A stretch of DNA of 64,000 bases, taken from assembly GCA_947497895.1 (NCBI GenBank), contig CANMIL010000001.1:186001-250000 (forward strand), read 5' to 3'. The notes beneath the pieces are model-generated. The model made no database searches and was not told where the DNA came from. It worked only from the letters and a program-made list of their open reading frames with translations. Shown here piece after piece: positions 28,747-38,176 of the stretch (positions within the stretch are counted from its first letter, which is position 1; every line of letters begins with the position of its first letter). This DNA is from an uncultured Tenacibaculum sp. GTDB taxonomy: Bacteria > Bacteroidota > Bacteroidia > Flavobacteriales > Flavobacteriaceae. Position numbers and translations under genes: made by a program.

Positions 28747-30405
28747 ATGAACAGCCATATTAAACAATTATTCTTTTTAACAGTTATAGCTATATTATTG
28801 GTTAACTGTAATAATCATAATGAAACACCTATAGCCACAAACAATCAAGAATTGTTTGACAGAATGGTACTGGCGTTAGGAGGGGAAACAGCGATAAGTA
28901 ATGCAGCGTATATTAGTTTTAGTGCTAATGGTATTGCCTCTGAATTTCAAGAAGATCCAGAGCCTATTAATGGAGATGTTTCAGAATTTTCATACGATTT
29001 GCTCTATAATTTAGAGGGAAATCAATCAAAACAAGCTTGGAGTATCAGTGCAAATTATGCTTTTTATACAGACTTTAGCTTTACCGAAACTATTGATCAT
29101 ATCAATGGTAAATCCGAGGGCGCAACAGGTACATTTTCTACTTTTTTTTCTGGTTTTGGCGTTCAAGGAGACCCTATGTTTTCAACGAAAATTGGAGCGA
29201 GGCAAAAAACCTTATTAATGTCTTCTCCTCTTGCAATTTCAAAAATGATTTCTGAACAAAACGAAGTTTCTGGCTCAACTCTGGGAACCATTAAAGTTGG
29301 ATATAATACATCTGAAATTGGTTTTGGTTCTGATACACCTGATATTGAACTTGTGGTGGATACCAGCTCTAATTTACCAACAAAGGCAAAGGTAATTGAA
29401 AATGATCCTTTATTGGGAGATGTTATTTATGAAGTCATATATGATAATTGGACAACAATCAATGACGTACAAGTTCCTCAAAAATTAACTCATATTTTGG
29501 ATGGAAACATAATTAGAACGGAAACGCGCACTACGATAGAAATCAACCCAAACTTTGATTCTTCAGAATTAACGGTTACAGCAGCAGAAGCTTGGTCTTA
29601 CGATAGTAATGAGGCTAAATATGGACATTTATCTTCTCAATTTCATTACAGAACCTTATTGCAAACCTTTCCAATAGATTTTCCCGTTGAAATTGTAGAC
29701 CAAACATCGCCACTTGCTTTAGCTTCAGAATTAGTTGTAGGAGATACCAATGCCTTTAGAGTTTCCGGAGATTTTCAATCACATTATACTTATGCTTTTA
29801 AAGTAGATGGTGGAATATTACTTTATGATTCTCCTGTGAATGATAGACGTTCTGCTGCCGTTCTTAATAAGATTAGATCTGAGTTTAGTACAGCACCAAT
29901 TACTTACATAGTAAACTCTCATAATCACTTTGACCATAGTGGAGGTGTTCGTGGAAATTTAAAAGAAGGAGGAGAACTTATTGTAGGTAATGGTTCAAAA
30001 TCCTTTATTGAAAATGTTTTAGAAAGACCTAGCACAGTTTTACCCAATCCTATTGCTGGAAAAACAATAAACGTAATAGGACTATCCGATAGTATGAGAA
30101 TTGGTTCAGGAGAAGAAGAAATACAACTGTATACAATTCCAACAATTCATGCAGAAGAAGAAGATTATATAGTTCTTTACAAACCTTCGACTAAAACATT
30201 GTATTTTAATGATTTATATAATCCAGGATTTGTATTTGTCTTTGATTCTTTTATTCAAAAAGATAAAGATAGAATGATTGAACAAGCACATGATATCGTC
30301 AATTTTGTCAACGAAAAAGGATTAGACGTTGAAAAATTTCATTGTACTCATGGATTTACAACGCAAGATTTCGATTATCAAACCATTATAAATTTAGCCA
30401 ATTAA
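28747..30405 (+). CDS. Metallo-beta-lactamase-fold hydrolase, lipoprotein
   Basis: The start at 28747 is preferred over earlier in-frame ATGs because it gives a lipoprotein signal (ITVIAILLVNC-like, lipobox LVNC) and does not overlap the DoxX gene. The metal-binding motif HNHFDHSGG occupies H392, H394, D396 and H397, and a further H lies in IPTIHAEEED. The first ~300 residues resemble a non-catalytic beta-rich domain. It is probably periplasm-facing. The MBL superfamily is broad; the neighbouring amidohydrolase and pirin suggest organic-compound breakdown or detoxification. Confidence 0.85.
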   Translation: MNSHIKQLFFLTVIAILLVNCNNHNETPIATNNQELFDRMVLALGGETAISNAAYISFSANGIASEFQEDPEPINGDVSEFSYDLLYNLEGNQSKQAWSISANYAFYTDFSFTETIDHINGKSEGATGTFSTFFSGFGVQGDPMFSTKIGARQKTLLMSSPLAISKMISEQNEVSGSTLGTIKVGYNTSEIGFGSDTPDIELVVDTSSNLPTKAKVIENDPLLGDVIYEVIYDNWTTINDVQVPQKLTHILDGNIIRTETRTTIEINPNFDSSELTVTAAEAWSYDSNEAKYGHLSSQFHYRTLLQTFPIDFPVEIVDQTSPLALASELVVGDTNAFRVSGDFQSHYTYAFKVDGGILLYDSPVNDRRSAAVLNKIRSEFSTAPITYIVNSHNHFDHSGGVRGNLKEGGELIVGNGSKSFIENVLERPSTVLPNPIAGKTINVIGLSDSMRIGSGEEEIQLYTIPTIHAEEEDYIVLYKPSTKTLYFNDLYNPGFVFVFDSFIQKDKDRMIEQAHDIVNFVNEKGLDVEKFHCTHGFTTQDFDYQTIINLAN

Positions 30406-30415
30406 CATTTAAATT

Positions 30416-31705
30416 ATGAAATTAATTAAATATATCATACCAATTTTACTTTTAAGCTCTTCAACTTATAGTTGTAAAGCACAGCAAGTAACAAGTTCGA
30501 ACATAAAGACTAATAAATCCATTGCCAATAATGACAGTAAAAGGAGTCAGCTTGACGGTGCTTCGGTACTAGCTTTTGGACCAAACGATGTTTTATTTGT
30601 GGGAGATAGTAAATCTGGAACTATTTATGCTATATCAACTACAGCAAAAACACTTGAAAAACCAATTCCTTTCAATGAAAAAGGAATTGACAAACAAATA
30701 GCGAAAGTCTTAGGAGTACCAAGATCGGAAGTAATTATAGCAGATATGCAAATACATCCAACTAGTCAGGAAGCATATATTACCGTAAAAAGAGGGAATT
30801 CTTTAGAGTCCAAGAGTTATATTTTAGCTATTAGTCCGGAGTCCAAAGATATCCGCTTCGTTGATGTTTCAAATAGAACACAGATAAAGATAAATAATAT
30901 AAGAACTGAGTCATTTAACTTTTATAGAGACAGACCCGCAAATACTTTGAATATCACAGATATTGACTATCACGAAGGTTATATCTATGTTGCAGGGTTA
31001 ACCAATGGCGAATTTGCCTCAACATTGCGCAAGATTGCCTATCCTTTTACAAATAAGCAAGAAGCAGTATCTGGTATTGAAATGTATCATGCTGTTCATG
31101 ATCAAAACGAAACCAGGGCTCCAATCAGAACCATGGCTATTGAGAACATTAATGGAAAGTCAACGCTTATTGCTTCTTATACCTGTACACCCTTGGTAAG
31201 TATTCCTGTTTCTGATATTAAAAAAGATAATCATATAAAAGCAAAAACAATTGCAGAACTTGGTTATGGTAATACACCTATTGATATGATTACTTTCATG
31301 GCTCAAGAGCAAGATGGTTCTTTTGACAAGAAATTGCTAATCATTAATAAAGAACGAAGTGCAAGCCTAATTTCATTGAAAGATTTTGCAAATGCAGAAA
31401 AGGGTAAAGGTTTATCGAGTTTTTCTATGGGACCTAATGGAGTTGCCATTTTTCCAGTTCCTATGGCTGGGGTGATGCAAGTTTCCGAACAAAATCAAAT
31501 GATGTTAACTGTTTTACGAAGAAACATTCAGAATGGAGAAATAGATTTATTATCAAAAGTAAAAGGAGCATATTTCAGACTAAGTGATTTCGATAGTGAA
31601 TACGAATTCCCTGATCATACCTATAGAGATGGAGAGCCATGGATTAACTATCATAATATGATGAAACCTATGGAAGGATATCCTGAATTAATTAAGCAGA
31701 AATAA
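30416..31705 (+). CDS. Beta-propeller-like lipoprotein, unknown function
   Basis: The 429 residues start with a lipoprotein signal (lipobox STYSC near residue 20). The remainder is beta-rich with repeated strand-turn units (ASVLAFGPNDVLFVGDSKSGTIY, EAYITVKRG, LIASYTC), suggesting a beta-propeller. Ten bp separate it from the MBL gene. I do not recognise a named family. Location in the MarR cluster suggests a periplasmic binding or accessory part. A hairpin follows the gene. Confidence 0.7.
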   Translation: MKLIKYIIPILLLSSSTYSCKAQQVTSSNIKTNKSIANNDSKRSQLDGASVLAFGPNDVLFVGDSKSGTIYAISTTAKTLEKPIPFNEKGIDKQIAKVLGVPRSEVIIADMQIHPTSQEAYITVKRGNSLESKSYILAISPESKDIRFVDVSNRTQIKINNIRTESFNFYRDRPANTLNITDIDYHEGYIYVAGLTNGEFASTLRKIAYPFTNKQEAVSGIEMYHAVHDQNETRAPIRTMAIENINGKSTLIASYTCTPLVSIPVSDIKKDNHIKAKTIAELGYGNTPIDMITFMAQEQDGSFDKKLLIINKERSASLISLKDFANAEKGKGLSSFSMGPNGVAIFPVPMAGVMQVSEQNQMMLTVLRRNIQNGEIDLLSKVKGAYFRLSDFDSEYEFPDHTYRDGEPWINYHNMMKPMEGYPELIKQK

Positions 31706-31713
31706 GAAATTGG

Positions 31714-31743
31714 AACCACTCCGATAATTCTTAGGAGTGGTTT
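31714..31743 (+). terminator. Hairpin between two cluster genes
   Basis: AACCACTCC (31714-31722) and GGAGTGGTT (31734-31742) form a perfect 9-bp stem with an 11-nt loop. Only a short T stretch follows, so it may be a partial terminator or an RNA-stabilising hairpin inside the cluster. Confidence 0.6.
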
Positions 31744-31772
31744 AATTCGATTAATTGACAGTAAAAATATTA

Positions 31773-32798
31773 ATGATGCGTTTATTATTTGGAATTTTAT
31801 TTTTTGCATGTAGTATTAGTTACTCCCAAGGAAAACTATCATTTATTTCAAAATCAGAAGTGGTATTTTCTCAAATGAATACTATTAAAAATGTGCATGT
31901 ATTTCTTTTGGATGAAGATAATAAGATTCCAATCAATGGGAATTCAGTATTAAAAAATAACAGGCTCTATTTTACACCCGATTTACCATTTATCTCAAGC
32001 GCAAAATACGTATTGGTTTCGGATGATAGCGAACATCTATTTTCATTAGAACCAAAAAACAAGAGACTTCCTTGTGTTTCTAAAATATATCCAACTTCTA
32101 ATATTCTTCCTGAAAACTTGCTTAGAATATACATACAGTTTTCTGAACCAATGAGAACCAATAACAACTTAAAGTTAATTAAATTATATGATGAAAATAA
32201 CCAAGAAATCAAAGGTGCTATTTTTAATAATGTTCAAGAATTGTGGGATACATCTCAGAAACAATTAACATTAATATTTGATCCTTCTAGGGTAAAAACA
32301 GGGTTAATAGCTCATGAAAATTTAGGAAGAGCCCTTGAGGTCAATAAAACATATTATTTAAAAATTGAGCCGTTAAAAAGTGTTTCTGGAGAGATAATGC
32401 CGCAAACAATGTATAAAAGAATTAAGGTATCTAAAGCTGATTTTAATTCTCCTAACATACATCATTGGAAAATAAATCCTCCAAAAAAATATACTAACAA
32501 TGCCCTGAAAATAGATTTCGATCAATCTATAGACATGATGTCTCTCTATCACAGAATATCTGTTTATGATGGAAACAATAATCTTGTTTTAGGAAATTTA
32601 AAAATAGGAGATGGAGAAAAAACTTGGTCATTTTTCCCAGAAAAGCCTTGGAAGAAACATCAGTATTTTATACGTATAAATTCGAGGTTATCTGATCCAT
32701 CGGGAAATAATTTAAATGGCTTATTTGATCATAAAATTGGAAGTCTAAAAAATAAAAAAGAGGGCAAGATTGTAACAATACCCTTTTATATAAAATAA
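31773..32798 (+). CDS. Exported protein with SbsA Ig-like domains
   Basis: I chose the ATG at 31773, giving a signal peptide MMRLLFGILFFACSISYSQ; a TTG at 31755 is also in frame. The mature protein shows two SbsA-type Ig-like (Big_5) units, near residues 95-215 (PENLLRIYIQFSEPMR) and 230-325 (NALKIDFDQSIDMMSLYHRISV). Such domains give structure and carry no catalysis. It lies 11 bp before the pirin gene in the MarR cluster. Function unknown. Confidence 0.72.
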   Translation: MMRLLFGILFFACSISYSQGKLSFISKSEVVFSQMNTIKNVHVFLLDEDNKIPINGNSVLKNNRLYFTPDLPFISSAKYVLVSDDSEHLFSLEPKNKRLPCVSKIYPTSNILPENLLRIYIQFSEPMRTNNNLKLIKLYDENNQEIKGAIFNNVQELWDTSQKQLTLIFDPSRVKTGLIAHENLGRALEVNKTYYLKIEPLKSVSGEIMPQTMYKRIKVSKADFNSPNIHHWKINPPKKYTNNALKIDFDQSIDMMSLYHRISVYDGNNNLVLGNLKIGDGEKTWSFFPEKPWKKHQYFIRINSRLSDPSGNNLNGLFDHKIGSLKNKKEGKIVTIPFYIK

Positions 32799-32809
32799 AT
32801 AGAGAAAAA

Positions 32810-33682
32810 ATGGACAGAAAAAAGTTTATAAAAAAATCTTTAATAGGAAGTGCTGCTACTCTCTTAACTCCAAGTCTATTAAAAGGAGAAAACGACAATA
32901 AAGATTTAAAAAAACACAATAACCAGGTAGGATTTAATCATATACCAAATAATGAAATAATAACTATGAAAACAGTTTTACACAAGGCAAATACAAGAGG
33001 AAAAGTCGATTTAGGATGGCTAAAAGCAAATCACTCATTTAGCTTTGCAAATTACTATAATCCTGATCGCATAAATTTTGGAGCACTCCGTGTATTGAAT
33101 GATGATACTATCGCAGGAGGAAAGGGATTTGGAATGCATCCGCATCAAAATATGGAAATAGTTTCTATTCCACTTGAAGGTGACTTAGAACATAAAGATA
33201 GTATGGGGAATGTCGGAGTAATTAATGAGGGAGATATTCAAGCAATGAGTGCCGGAAAGGGGATTTATCATAGTGAATATAACAAGAACTCGGATAAAGA
33301 AGTAAAATTACTTCAAATATGGATTCATACTAAAAAACAGAATATAACACCTCAATATGATCAAATTTCGATTCGTGAACTAGAGAAGAAAAATAAATTT
33401 TATCAGATTCTATCTCCTTATAAAAATGATCAAGGTGTTACTATAATTCAGGATTCTTGGTTTCATATAGGAAAATTTGAAGCAAATACAACTGACAGTT
33501 ACACCATAAATAAAAAAGGTAATGGTGTTTATTGCTTTGTTATTGAGGGTAATGTAGAAATCGAAGGGCAAACCTTAGAAAAAAGAGATGGTTTTGGTAT
33601 TTGGAATACAGAGACTATTCAATTTAAGTCTAATACCTCAAGTAAAGTATTACTTATTGAAGTTCCAATGGTTATCAATTAA
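32810..33682 (+). CDS. Pirin-family dioxygenase-like protein with an N-terminal export-like extension
   Basis: From about residue 53 this is a normal pirin: KTVLHKANTRG, SFSFANYYNPDRINFGALRVLNDD, and metal ligands H110, H112, H154 and E156 all present. The first 52 residues are extra: MDRKKFIKKSLIGSAATLLT looks like a membrane-targeting signal, with RK where a Tat signal would have RR. The ATG at 32810 lies 11 bp after the previous stop, but a second ATG at 32966 would give a standard cytosolic pirin. Pirins can act as quercetin 2,3-dioxygenases. An exported pirin would be unusual. Confidence 0.85.
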   Translation: MDRKKFIKKSLIGSAATLLTPSLLKGENDNKDLKKHNNQVGFNHIPNNEIITMKTVLHKANTRGKVDLGWLKANHSFSFANYYNPDRINFGALRVLNDDTIAGGKGFGMHPHQNMEIVSIPLEGDLEHKDSMGNVGVINEGDIQAMSAGKGIYHSEYNKNSDKEVKLLQIWIHTKKQNITPQYDQISIRELEKKNKFYQILSPYKNDQGVTIIQDSWFHIGKFEANTTDSYTINKKGNGVYCFVIEGNVEIEGQTLEKRDGFGIWNTETIQFKSNTSSKVLLIEVPMVIN

Positions 33683-33807
33683 TCACTGTTTCAAGAATGA
33701 TAGTAAACGACTTACATGTAAATATATTCTTTAAGAAGATTAAAATGTTAAAGGAATTTTTAATTCTAAATTTAGAAACCAACATAATTTGAAAATAAAT
33801 TAAAAAG

Positions 33808-35589
33808 ATGAAACAATTAATTCAATATGCCTTTATTAGCTTTTTAGTTAGCTGTAACGGAGTCAAAAAACAAGAGGTATTTGCCGATATGATTGTTCAT
33901 AATGCAGCAATTACAACACTCGATGAAAATCAACCAAATGCCGAAGCTATCGCTGTAAAAAATGGACTCATTTTGGAAGTAGGGAGTTCTGAAAAAGTTC
34001 TGAAACTCAAGGGAGATAGTACGCAAATAATTAATGCAGAAGGAAAGCGAATTCTTCCTGGGTTAATAGACTCCCATTCCCATTTTTTAAGAAGTGGTTT
34101 AAGCTATACGCGTGAACTACGTTGGGACGGTGTTCCAACCTTAAAAGAAGGGTTGGAAATGATAAAAAAAGCTGCAGAAATTACGCCTGAAGGTGAATGG
34201 GTTCGTGTTATTGGTGGCTGGACACCATGGCAATTCAAAGAACAACGTTTACCAACACCAGAAGAATTGACAATTGCCTCTCCAAATAGACCTGTATATA
34301 TGCAATATTTTTATAGTGCAGGTATTGTAAATAAAAAAGGGTTAGAAGTTCTAGGAATTACAAAAGATACTCCTGATCCATACCAAGGTCGATTTGAACG
34401 CGATGCTAAAGGAAATCCGACAGGGCTAATGTTAGCAGAGCCTCATCCTGGTATTTTTTATGGTAAAATAGCAGCATTGCCTAAAACCACAAAAGAAATT
34501 GAAGCCAACTCTACTATCCACATGTTTCGAACCTTAGCTCGTTATGGACTTACAAGTGTTATCGATGCAGGTGGAGGTGGGTTTAATTATCCAAAAGAAT
34601 ACAACACTGCTGAGCAATTAGCGGCAGATGGTAAGTTAGCTGTGAGGACCTCTTTTTACTTGTTCGCTCAAAAACCAAAACGAGAACTAGAAGATTTTAG
34701 TGCATGGAGCAATGCAAACAAAGCCGGAACAAATACGGATCCGAACAAAGAGCATGGTTTTGAACTTGATGGAGCGGGGGAGTATATTCTTTGGGAAGCT
34801 GCCGATTATGAAAACTTTCGTTGGGAAAGACCTGAATTGCCTGAAACTATGGGTGAAAATTTAGAGCCAGTACTAAAATTATTAATTGAGAGACGCTGGC
34901 CTTTTAAGGTTCACTCTACCTATAATGAATCTATTCAGAAAATACTTGATGTACTTGAAAAAGTAAATGCAGAAACTCCTTTAAACGGACTACGATGGTC
35001 TATTGAACATGGTGAGACTATTATTCCAGAAACCGTAGATAGAATCGCAGCTTTAGGTGGCGGATTAGCACTACAGGATAGAATGGTATTTTTAGGAGAT
35101 GATTTCATAAACCGGTATGGAGCAAAAGCAGGGAAATTCAGCCCTCCATTACGTTATATTTATGACAAGGGAATTCCAGTAGGAATGGGTACGGACGGAA
35201 CTCGTGGAGGTAGCTTTAACCCTTTTGTTTCTTTACATTATATGATTACTGGAAAAACAGCTAGTGGTAAACAGATGTATGACAAAGACAATGTTTTAAC
35301 CAGAGAAGAAGCCCTTAGAGTTCATACTATTGGTAGCGCTTGGTTTTCGGAAGAGGAAAAAATAAAAGGGCGTATTAAAAAAGGACAGTTTGCCGATTTC
35401 ATTTTGTTATCTGATGACTATATGACAGTAGATGAAGATACCATAAAAACTTTAGAATCGGTACTTACTATTGTTAATGGAAAGCCAGTATATGGATCTG
35501 GAAATTATGAAAAATTAGGACCAAAAGCTCCCGAAATTTTACCAGAATGGTCTCCTGTAAAATTGTTTGGAGCCTATTACAAAAAATAG
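33808..35589 (+). CDS. Amidohydrolase family 3 (YtcJ-like) lipoprotein
   Basis: The 593 residues begin with a lipoprotein signal (lipobox FLVSC near residue 16). The Amidohydro_3 fold follows: N-terminal metal motif H90-S-H92 in DSHSHFLRSG, EWVRVIGGW, SIEHGETI in the middle and GMGTDGTRGG near the end. YtcJ-like enzymes are metal-dependent hydrolases of amide or ester bonds with varied substrates. A membrane-anchored version at the end of a MarR cluster, with a porin and an MBL hydrolase, suggests periplasmic breakdown of an imported compound. Substrate unknown. Confidence 0.88.
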   Translation: MKQLIQYAFISFLVSCNGVKKQEVFADMIVHNAAITTLDENQPNAEAIAVKNGLILEVGSSEKVLKLKGDSTQIINAEGKRILPGLIDSHSHFLRSGLSYTRELRWDGVPTLKEGLEMIKKAAEITPEGEWVRVIGGWTPWQFKEQRLPTPEELTIASPNRPVYMQYFYSAGIVNKKGLEVLGITKDTPDPYQGRFERDAKGNPTGLMLAEPHPGIFYGKIAALPKTTKEIEANSTIHMFRTLARYGLTSVIDAGGGGFNYPKEYNTAEQLAADGKLAVRTSFYLFAQKPKRELEDFSAWSNANKAGTNTDPNKEHGFELDGAGEYILWEAADYENFRWERPELPETMGENLEPVLKLLIERRWPFKVHSTYNESIQKILDVLEKVNAETPLNGLRWSIEHGETIIPETVDRIAALGGGLALQDRMVFLGDDFINRYGAKAGKFSPPLRYIYDKGIPVGMGTDGTRGGSFNPFVSLHYMITGKTASGKQMYDKDNVLTREEALRVHTIGSAWFSEEEKIKGRIKKGQFADFILLSDDYMTVDEDTIKTLESVLTIVNGKPVYGSGNYEKLGPKAPEILPEWSPVKLFGAYYKK

Positions 35590-35599
35590 TCTTAAAAAT

Positions 35600-36175
35600 A
35601 TGAAAGATACTTTTAAAAAATTACCACAAAACATGCCTCTTACAACCATTGTAAAGCATACAATAAAACCAGGTTTAGAAGAAGATTTTGAAAAGTGGTT
35701 GAAAAGCATCGGAAAAGAAGTGAGTAAATTCAAAGGTTTTAAAGGGAAATATGTAATTCGTCCAGGCAAAAACAAAACTAAAAACGAATATACAGTTGCT
35801 TTTCAATTTGAGAATTTGGAAACATTATCCTTGTGGATGAATTCAGAAGCAAGAAAGGAAGCTATTGAGAAATTGGACTCATTTTCTCTGGAAGAAATGC
35901 AACTTAAACATCAGGAAGGTATCGATTTTTGGTTTACACTTCCAGAAACGAAGCAAAACTTACCTCCGAAGTGGAAAATGGCAACATTAACTTGGTGTGC
36001 TGTATTTCCAGGTGTTGTCATTCTTTCTTTGCTATTCAAAGGAATATTTCCAGATACAAATCCTATCATGATAACTCTTTTCGTTACTCTTGCTTTAGTG
36101 CCTTTACTTACGTGGGTATTAATGCCTAATTTAGTTAAACTTTTTAAATTTTGGCTTTTTGACGCTAAACACTAA
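35600..36175 (+). CDS. Antibiotic-biosynthesis-monooxygenase (ABM) domain membrane protein
   Basis: The ATG at 35600 is preferred, since an upstream in-frame start would overlap the amidohydrolase end. Residues about 8-110 form a dimeric alpha/beta ABM-type domain (TIVKHTIKPGLEEDFEKWL, FKGFKGKYVIRPG). Two membrane helices follow at the C-terminus. ABM domains often handle quinones or heme-like aromatics, but those with C-terminal helices have no settled function. Last gene of the MarR cluster, 10 bp after the amidohydrolase. Confidence 0.82.
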   Translation: MKDTFKKLPQNMPLTTIVKHTIKPGLEEDFEKWLKSIGKEVSKFKGFKGKYVIRPGKNKTKNEYTVAFQFENLETLSLWMNSEARKEAIEKLDSFSLEEMQLKHQEGIDFWFTLPETKQNLPPKWKMATLTWCAVFPGVVILSLLFKGIFPDTNPIMITLFVTLALVPLLTWVLMPNLVKLFKFWLFDAKH

Positions 36176-36186
36176 ATATCTCTTTA

Positions 36187-36225
36187 AAGTCCCAGATAAA
36201 TAGTATCTAAGAAAATCCGGGACTT
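36187..36225. terminator. Nested hairpin between convergent genes
   Basis: AAGTCCC (36187-36193) pairs with GGGACTT (36219-36225) and encloses an inner AGATA/TATCT stem. No T run follows on either strand, so it may be a weak bidirectional terminator. Confidence 0.45.
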
Positions 36226-36261
36226 AGAAAGAGAAAGGGGAGATTTGATAGGTTTATTAGT

Positions 36262-37233
36262 TTAATTGTTTCTTTTATTTTGAAAGTATTCTACAGCTTC
36301 ACTTACTGCACTTTCAATGGGTTGATATTTCATATCTAAATGTTGTATAGATTTTTTATTAGAGAAATAGTTCTCAATACATAGAATTTTCATATTAGTT
36401 AGACTAAAATCTGATGGTACACGAAGTTTTCTTAAGAGATTGCCTAAATGACCGAGCATTACCAAGATATTTTTGGGTATTTTAATCATTATTGGATTTT
36501 GATTGACTAAATAATTCAACTCTTTATAAAACTCTTTATAACTCAAGTTTTCGTTTGCTAATAAGTATTTTTCTCCAGAAACACCTTTATTTATAGCTTT
36601 TATGATTCCAGTGGCAACATCTTTTACATGTACAAAATTTTTCCCTCCAGGAGGATAAAACACTATTTTTTTATTCAAACCCATTAATATGATTTTACCT
36701 GAACTAGGTTTACTATCATATGCACCTAGCATAAACGTTGGGTTTACAATAATTGTTTCTATTTTATGTTTGTTTCTAATTAAGTATTTTTCAGTTTCTA
36801 TTTTACTTTTCGTATAATAGGATTGCTTAAATAAATCGTTTACTGCACTTTTTTCATCACCTAATTGTTTTAAAGAACCATATCCCAAAGTATTTGCAGT
36901 ACTCACGAAAATGAACCGTTTTACATTACAAAGTATGGCAGTAGTAAACAATTGCTTGGTGGCATTACAATTAATAGCCCAATAATCTGAATAATCCAAT
37001 AATCCCTGATCCGTGACGGCAGCGGTATGAATTACAACATCTATGTTTTTAAATAATGAGGAAAAATCGTCAAATAACTGCCCTTCAATCAAACTTAAAT
37101 TTTCATTTGTATTTCCTTTATAGCTTTCCTTGTTTCTAACTAATCCAGTAACATGATACCCTTTTGATAATAGCTCATGACCCAAATTTGTACCTAACAA
37201 ACCGTTAATTCCAGTAATAAAAATATGTTTCAT
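36262..37233 (-). CDS. NAD-dependent epimerase/dehydratase
   Basis: This 323-residue extended short-chain dehydrogenase has the nucleotide-binding motif TGINGLLGTNLG at residues 7-18, VIHTAAVTDQG and the catalytic YTKSK (YxxxK), which are all intact. Members modify nucleotide sugars, flavonoids or sterol-like ketones. It lies 12 bp after the SDR gene in the same minus-strand transcript. With an AraC regulator just upstream, a small inducible redox unit is likely. Substrate unknown. Confidence 0.87.
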   Translation of the reverse strand: MKHIFITGINGLLGTNLGHELLSKGYHVTGLVRNKESYKGNTNENLSLIEGQLFDDFSSLFKNIDVVIHTAAVTDQGLLDYSDYWAINCNATKQLFTTAILCNVKRFIFVSTANTLGYGSLKQLGDEKSAVNDLFKQSYYTKSKIETEKYLIRNKHKIETIIVNPTFMLGAYDSKPSSGKIILMGLNKKIVFYPPGGKNFVHVKDVATGIIKAINKGVSGEKYLLANENLSYKEFYKELNYLVNQNPIMIKIPKNILVMLGHLGNLLRKLRVPSDFSLTNMKILCIENYFSNKKSIQHLDMKYQPIESAVSEAVEYFQNKRNN

Positions 37234-37245
37234 TCAATTTTAATC

Positions 37246-38031
37246 TTAAGCTTCTCTTTTAACAATATTTGTCATCATTGGTACTTTTATCCAATTGGGT
37301 AAAAGAATCGATAAAAACCAACTCATGGGGTTAATTAATATAAAAGTATTGCCTTGAAACATTTTCTTTAATGAATATTCAGCAACCTTTTTAGGATGTA
37401 ATAAGGTTAATTTCCCAATAAAACCTTGCTTTTCGATTCGTGCAGTAATTTCTGGATTAGTTTTCATAGCGCCTGGGTTTATAACACTCACCGAAATATT
37501 GCTGTCTTTTAACTCTTCTGATAGACCCAGTGAAAAAGAATGAACAAAAGCCTTTGAAGCTGGATAAACTGTTTTATAACCAACAGGAGCAAAGGCAGCA
37601 ATGCTCGATACATTTAAAATATAAGATCGTGATTGTCTTTTTAAATTTGAAAGTAATTGATGGGTAAAAACTGCCGTAGCTTTTACGTTTACTTGAATAA
37701 TTGTAGTAACGTAATTCAGCGAAACATCTTCGATCTTTTTAGTTCCGCCGGTTCCCGCATTATTAATTAAAATATCTATTTCAAAATTGTTATTTAGTTT
37801 GTTTGTTAATTCTATAAGGCTTTCATCTGAGGAAAAATCAGTTTCAAAAAAAGAAACATTTACACCGAAAGAAGATTCAATATATTCTGCCAATTCTTTT
37901 AAATTCTGATTGGGCAAACTCACTAATATGATGTTATGTTTTCTTTTTGCGAGAGAAATTGCAAACTCTTTTCCCAATCCTTGACTGGCACCCGTAATAA
38001 GAGCATATTTATATTGCGAATGAGTGTTCAT
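37246..38031 (-). CDS. Classical short-chain dehydrogenase/reductase
   Basis: The ATG at 38031 (MNTHSQYKYALITGASQGLG) is chosen; an earlier ATG at 38061 would start inside the -7 box. The 261 residues show TGASQGLGKEFA, NNAGTGG, the catalytic serine (NVSSIA) and YPASK, so the SDR active site is complete. A hydrophobic C-terminal segment resembles that of acyl or sterol reductases such as DltE/17-beta-HSD-like SDRs. First gene of the SDR-epimerase pair and probable target of the AraC regulator upstream. Confidence 0.87.
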   Translation of the reverse strand: MNTHSQYKYALITGASQGLGKEFAISLAKRKHNIILVSLPNQNLKELAEYIESSFGVNVSFFETDFSSDESLIELTNKLNNNFEIDILINNAGTGGTKKIEDVSLNYVTTIIQVNVKATAVFTHQLLSNLKRQSRSYILNVSSIAAFAPVGYKTVYPASKAFVHSFSLGLSEELKDSNISVSVINPGAMKTNPEITARIEKQGFIGKLTLLHPKKVAEYSLKKMFQGNTFILINPMSWFLSILLPNWIKVPMMTNIVKREA

Positions 38032-38058
38032 AATTAATGATATTAACATTATATAACA

Positions 38059-38066
38059 CAAAATTA
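38059..38066 (-). promoter_or_regulatory. -7 box for the SDR-epimerase pair
   Basis: On the minus strand this is TAATTTTG, an exact TAnnTTTG match, 28 bp upstream of the ATG at 38031. The direct repeats at 38088-38110 and 38154-38176 lie upstream of it. Confidence 0.6.
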
Positions 38067-38087
38067 GGCCTATAAAAAGCTATAATC

Positions 38088-38176
38088 GTTCGTACTTACA
38101 AAGTCGCACGTGTTTAAAACACCTTTAAAAACAACGAATTAAGGAGAAATTAAGTTCGTACTTATAAAGTAGAACG
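38088..38176. repeat. Two 23-bp direct repeats, candidate AraC sites
   Basis: Units at 38088-38110 and 38154-38176 both begin GTTCGTACTTA and match at 20 of 23 positions, start to start 66 bp. Each contains ACTT-N3-AAGT. The first sits 22 bp upstream of the SDR -7 box. The second overlaps the last codons of the AraC gene. Confidence 0.6.

Noticed and set aside
31755..31772. TTG start for the Ig-like protein
   Set aside because: The ATG at 31773 gives a cleaner signal peptide. The TTG adds six residues that weaken it.
36187..36225. AAGTCCC/GGGACTT hairpin as another copy of the insertion element at 52029
   Set aside because: It shares only the GGGACT core with the 52177-52192 hairpin; the flanks differ, and the location between convergent genes fits a terminator better.
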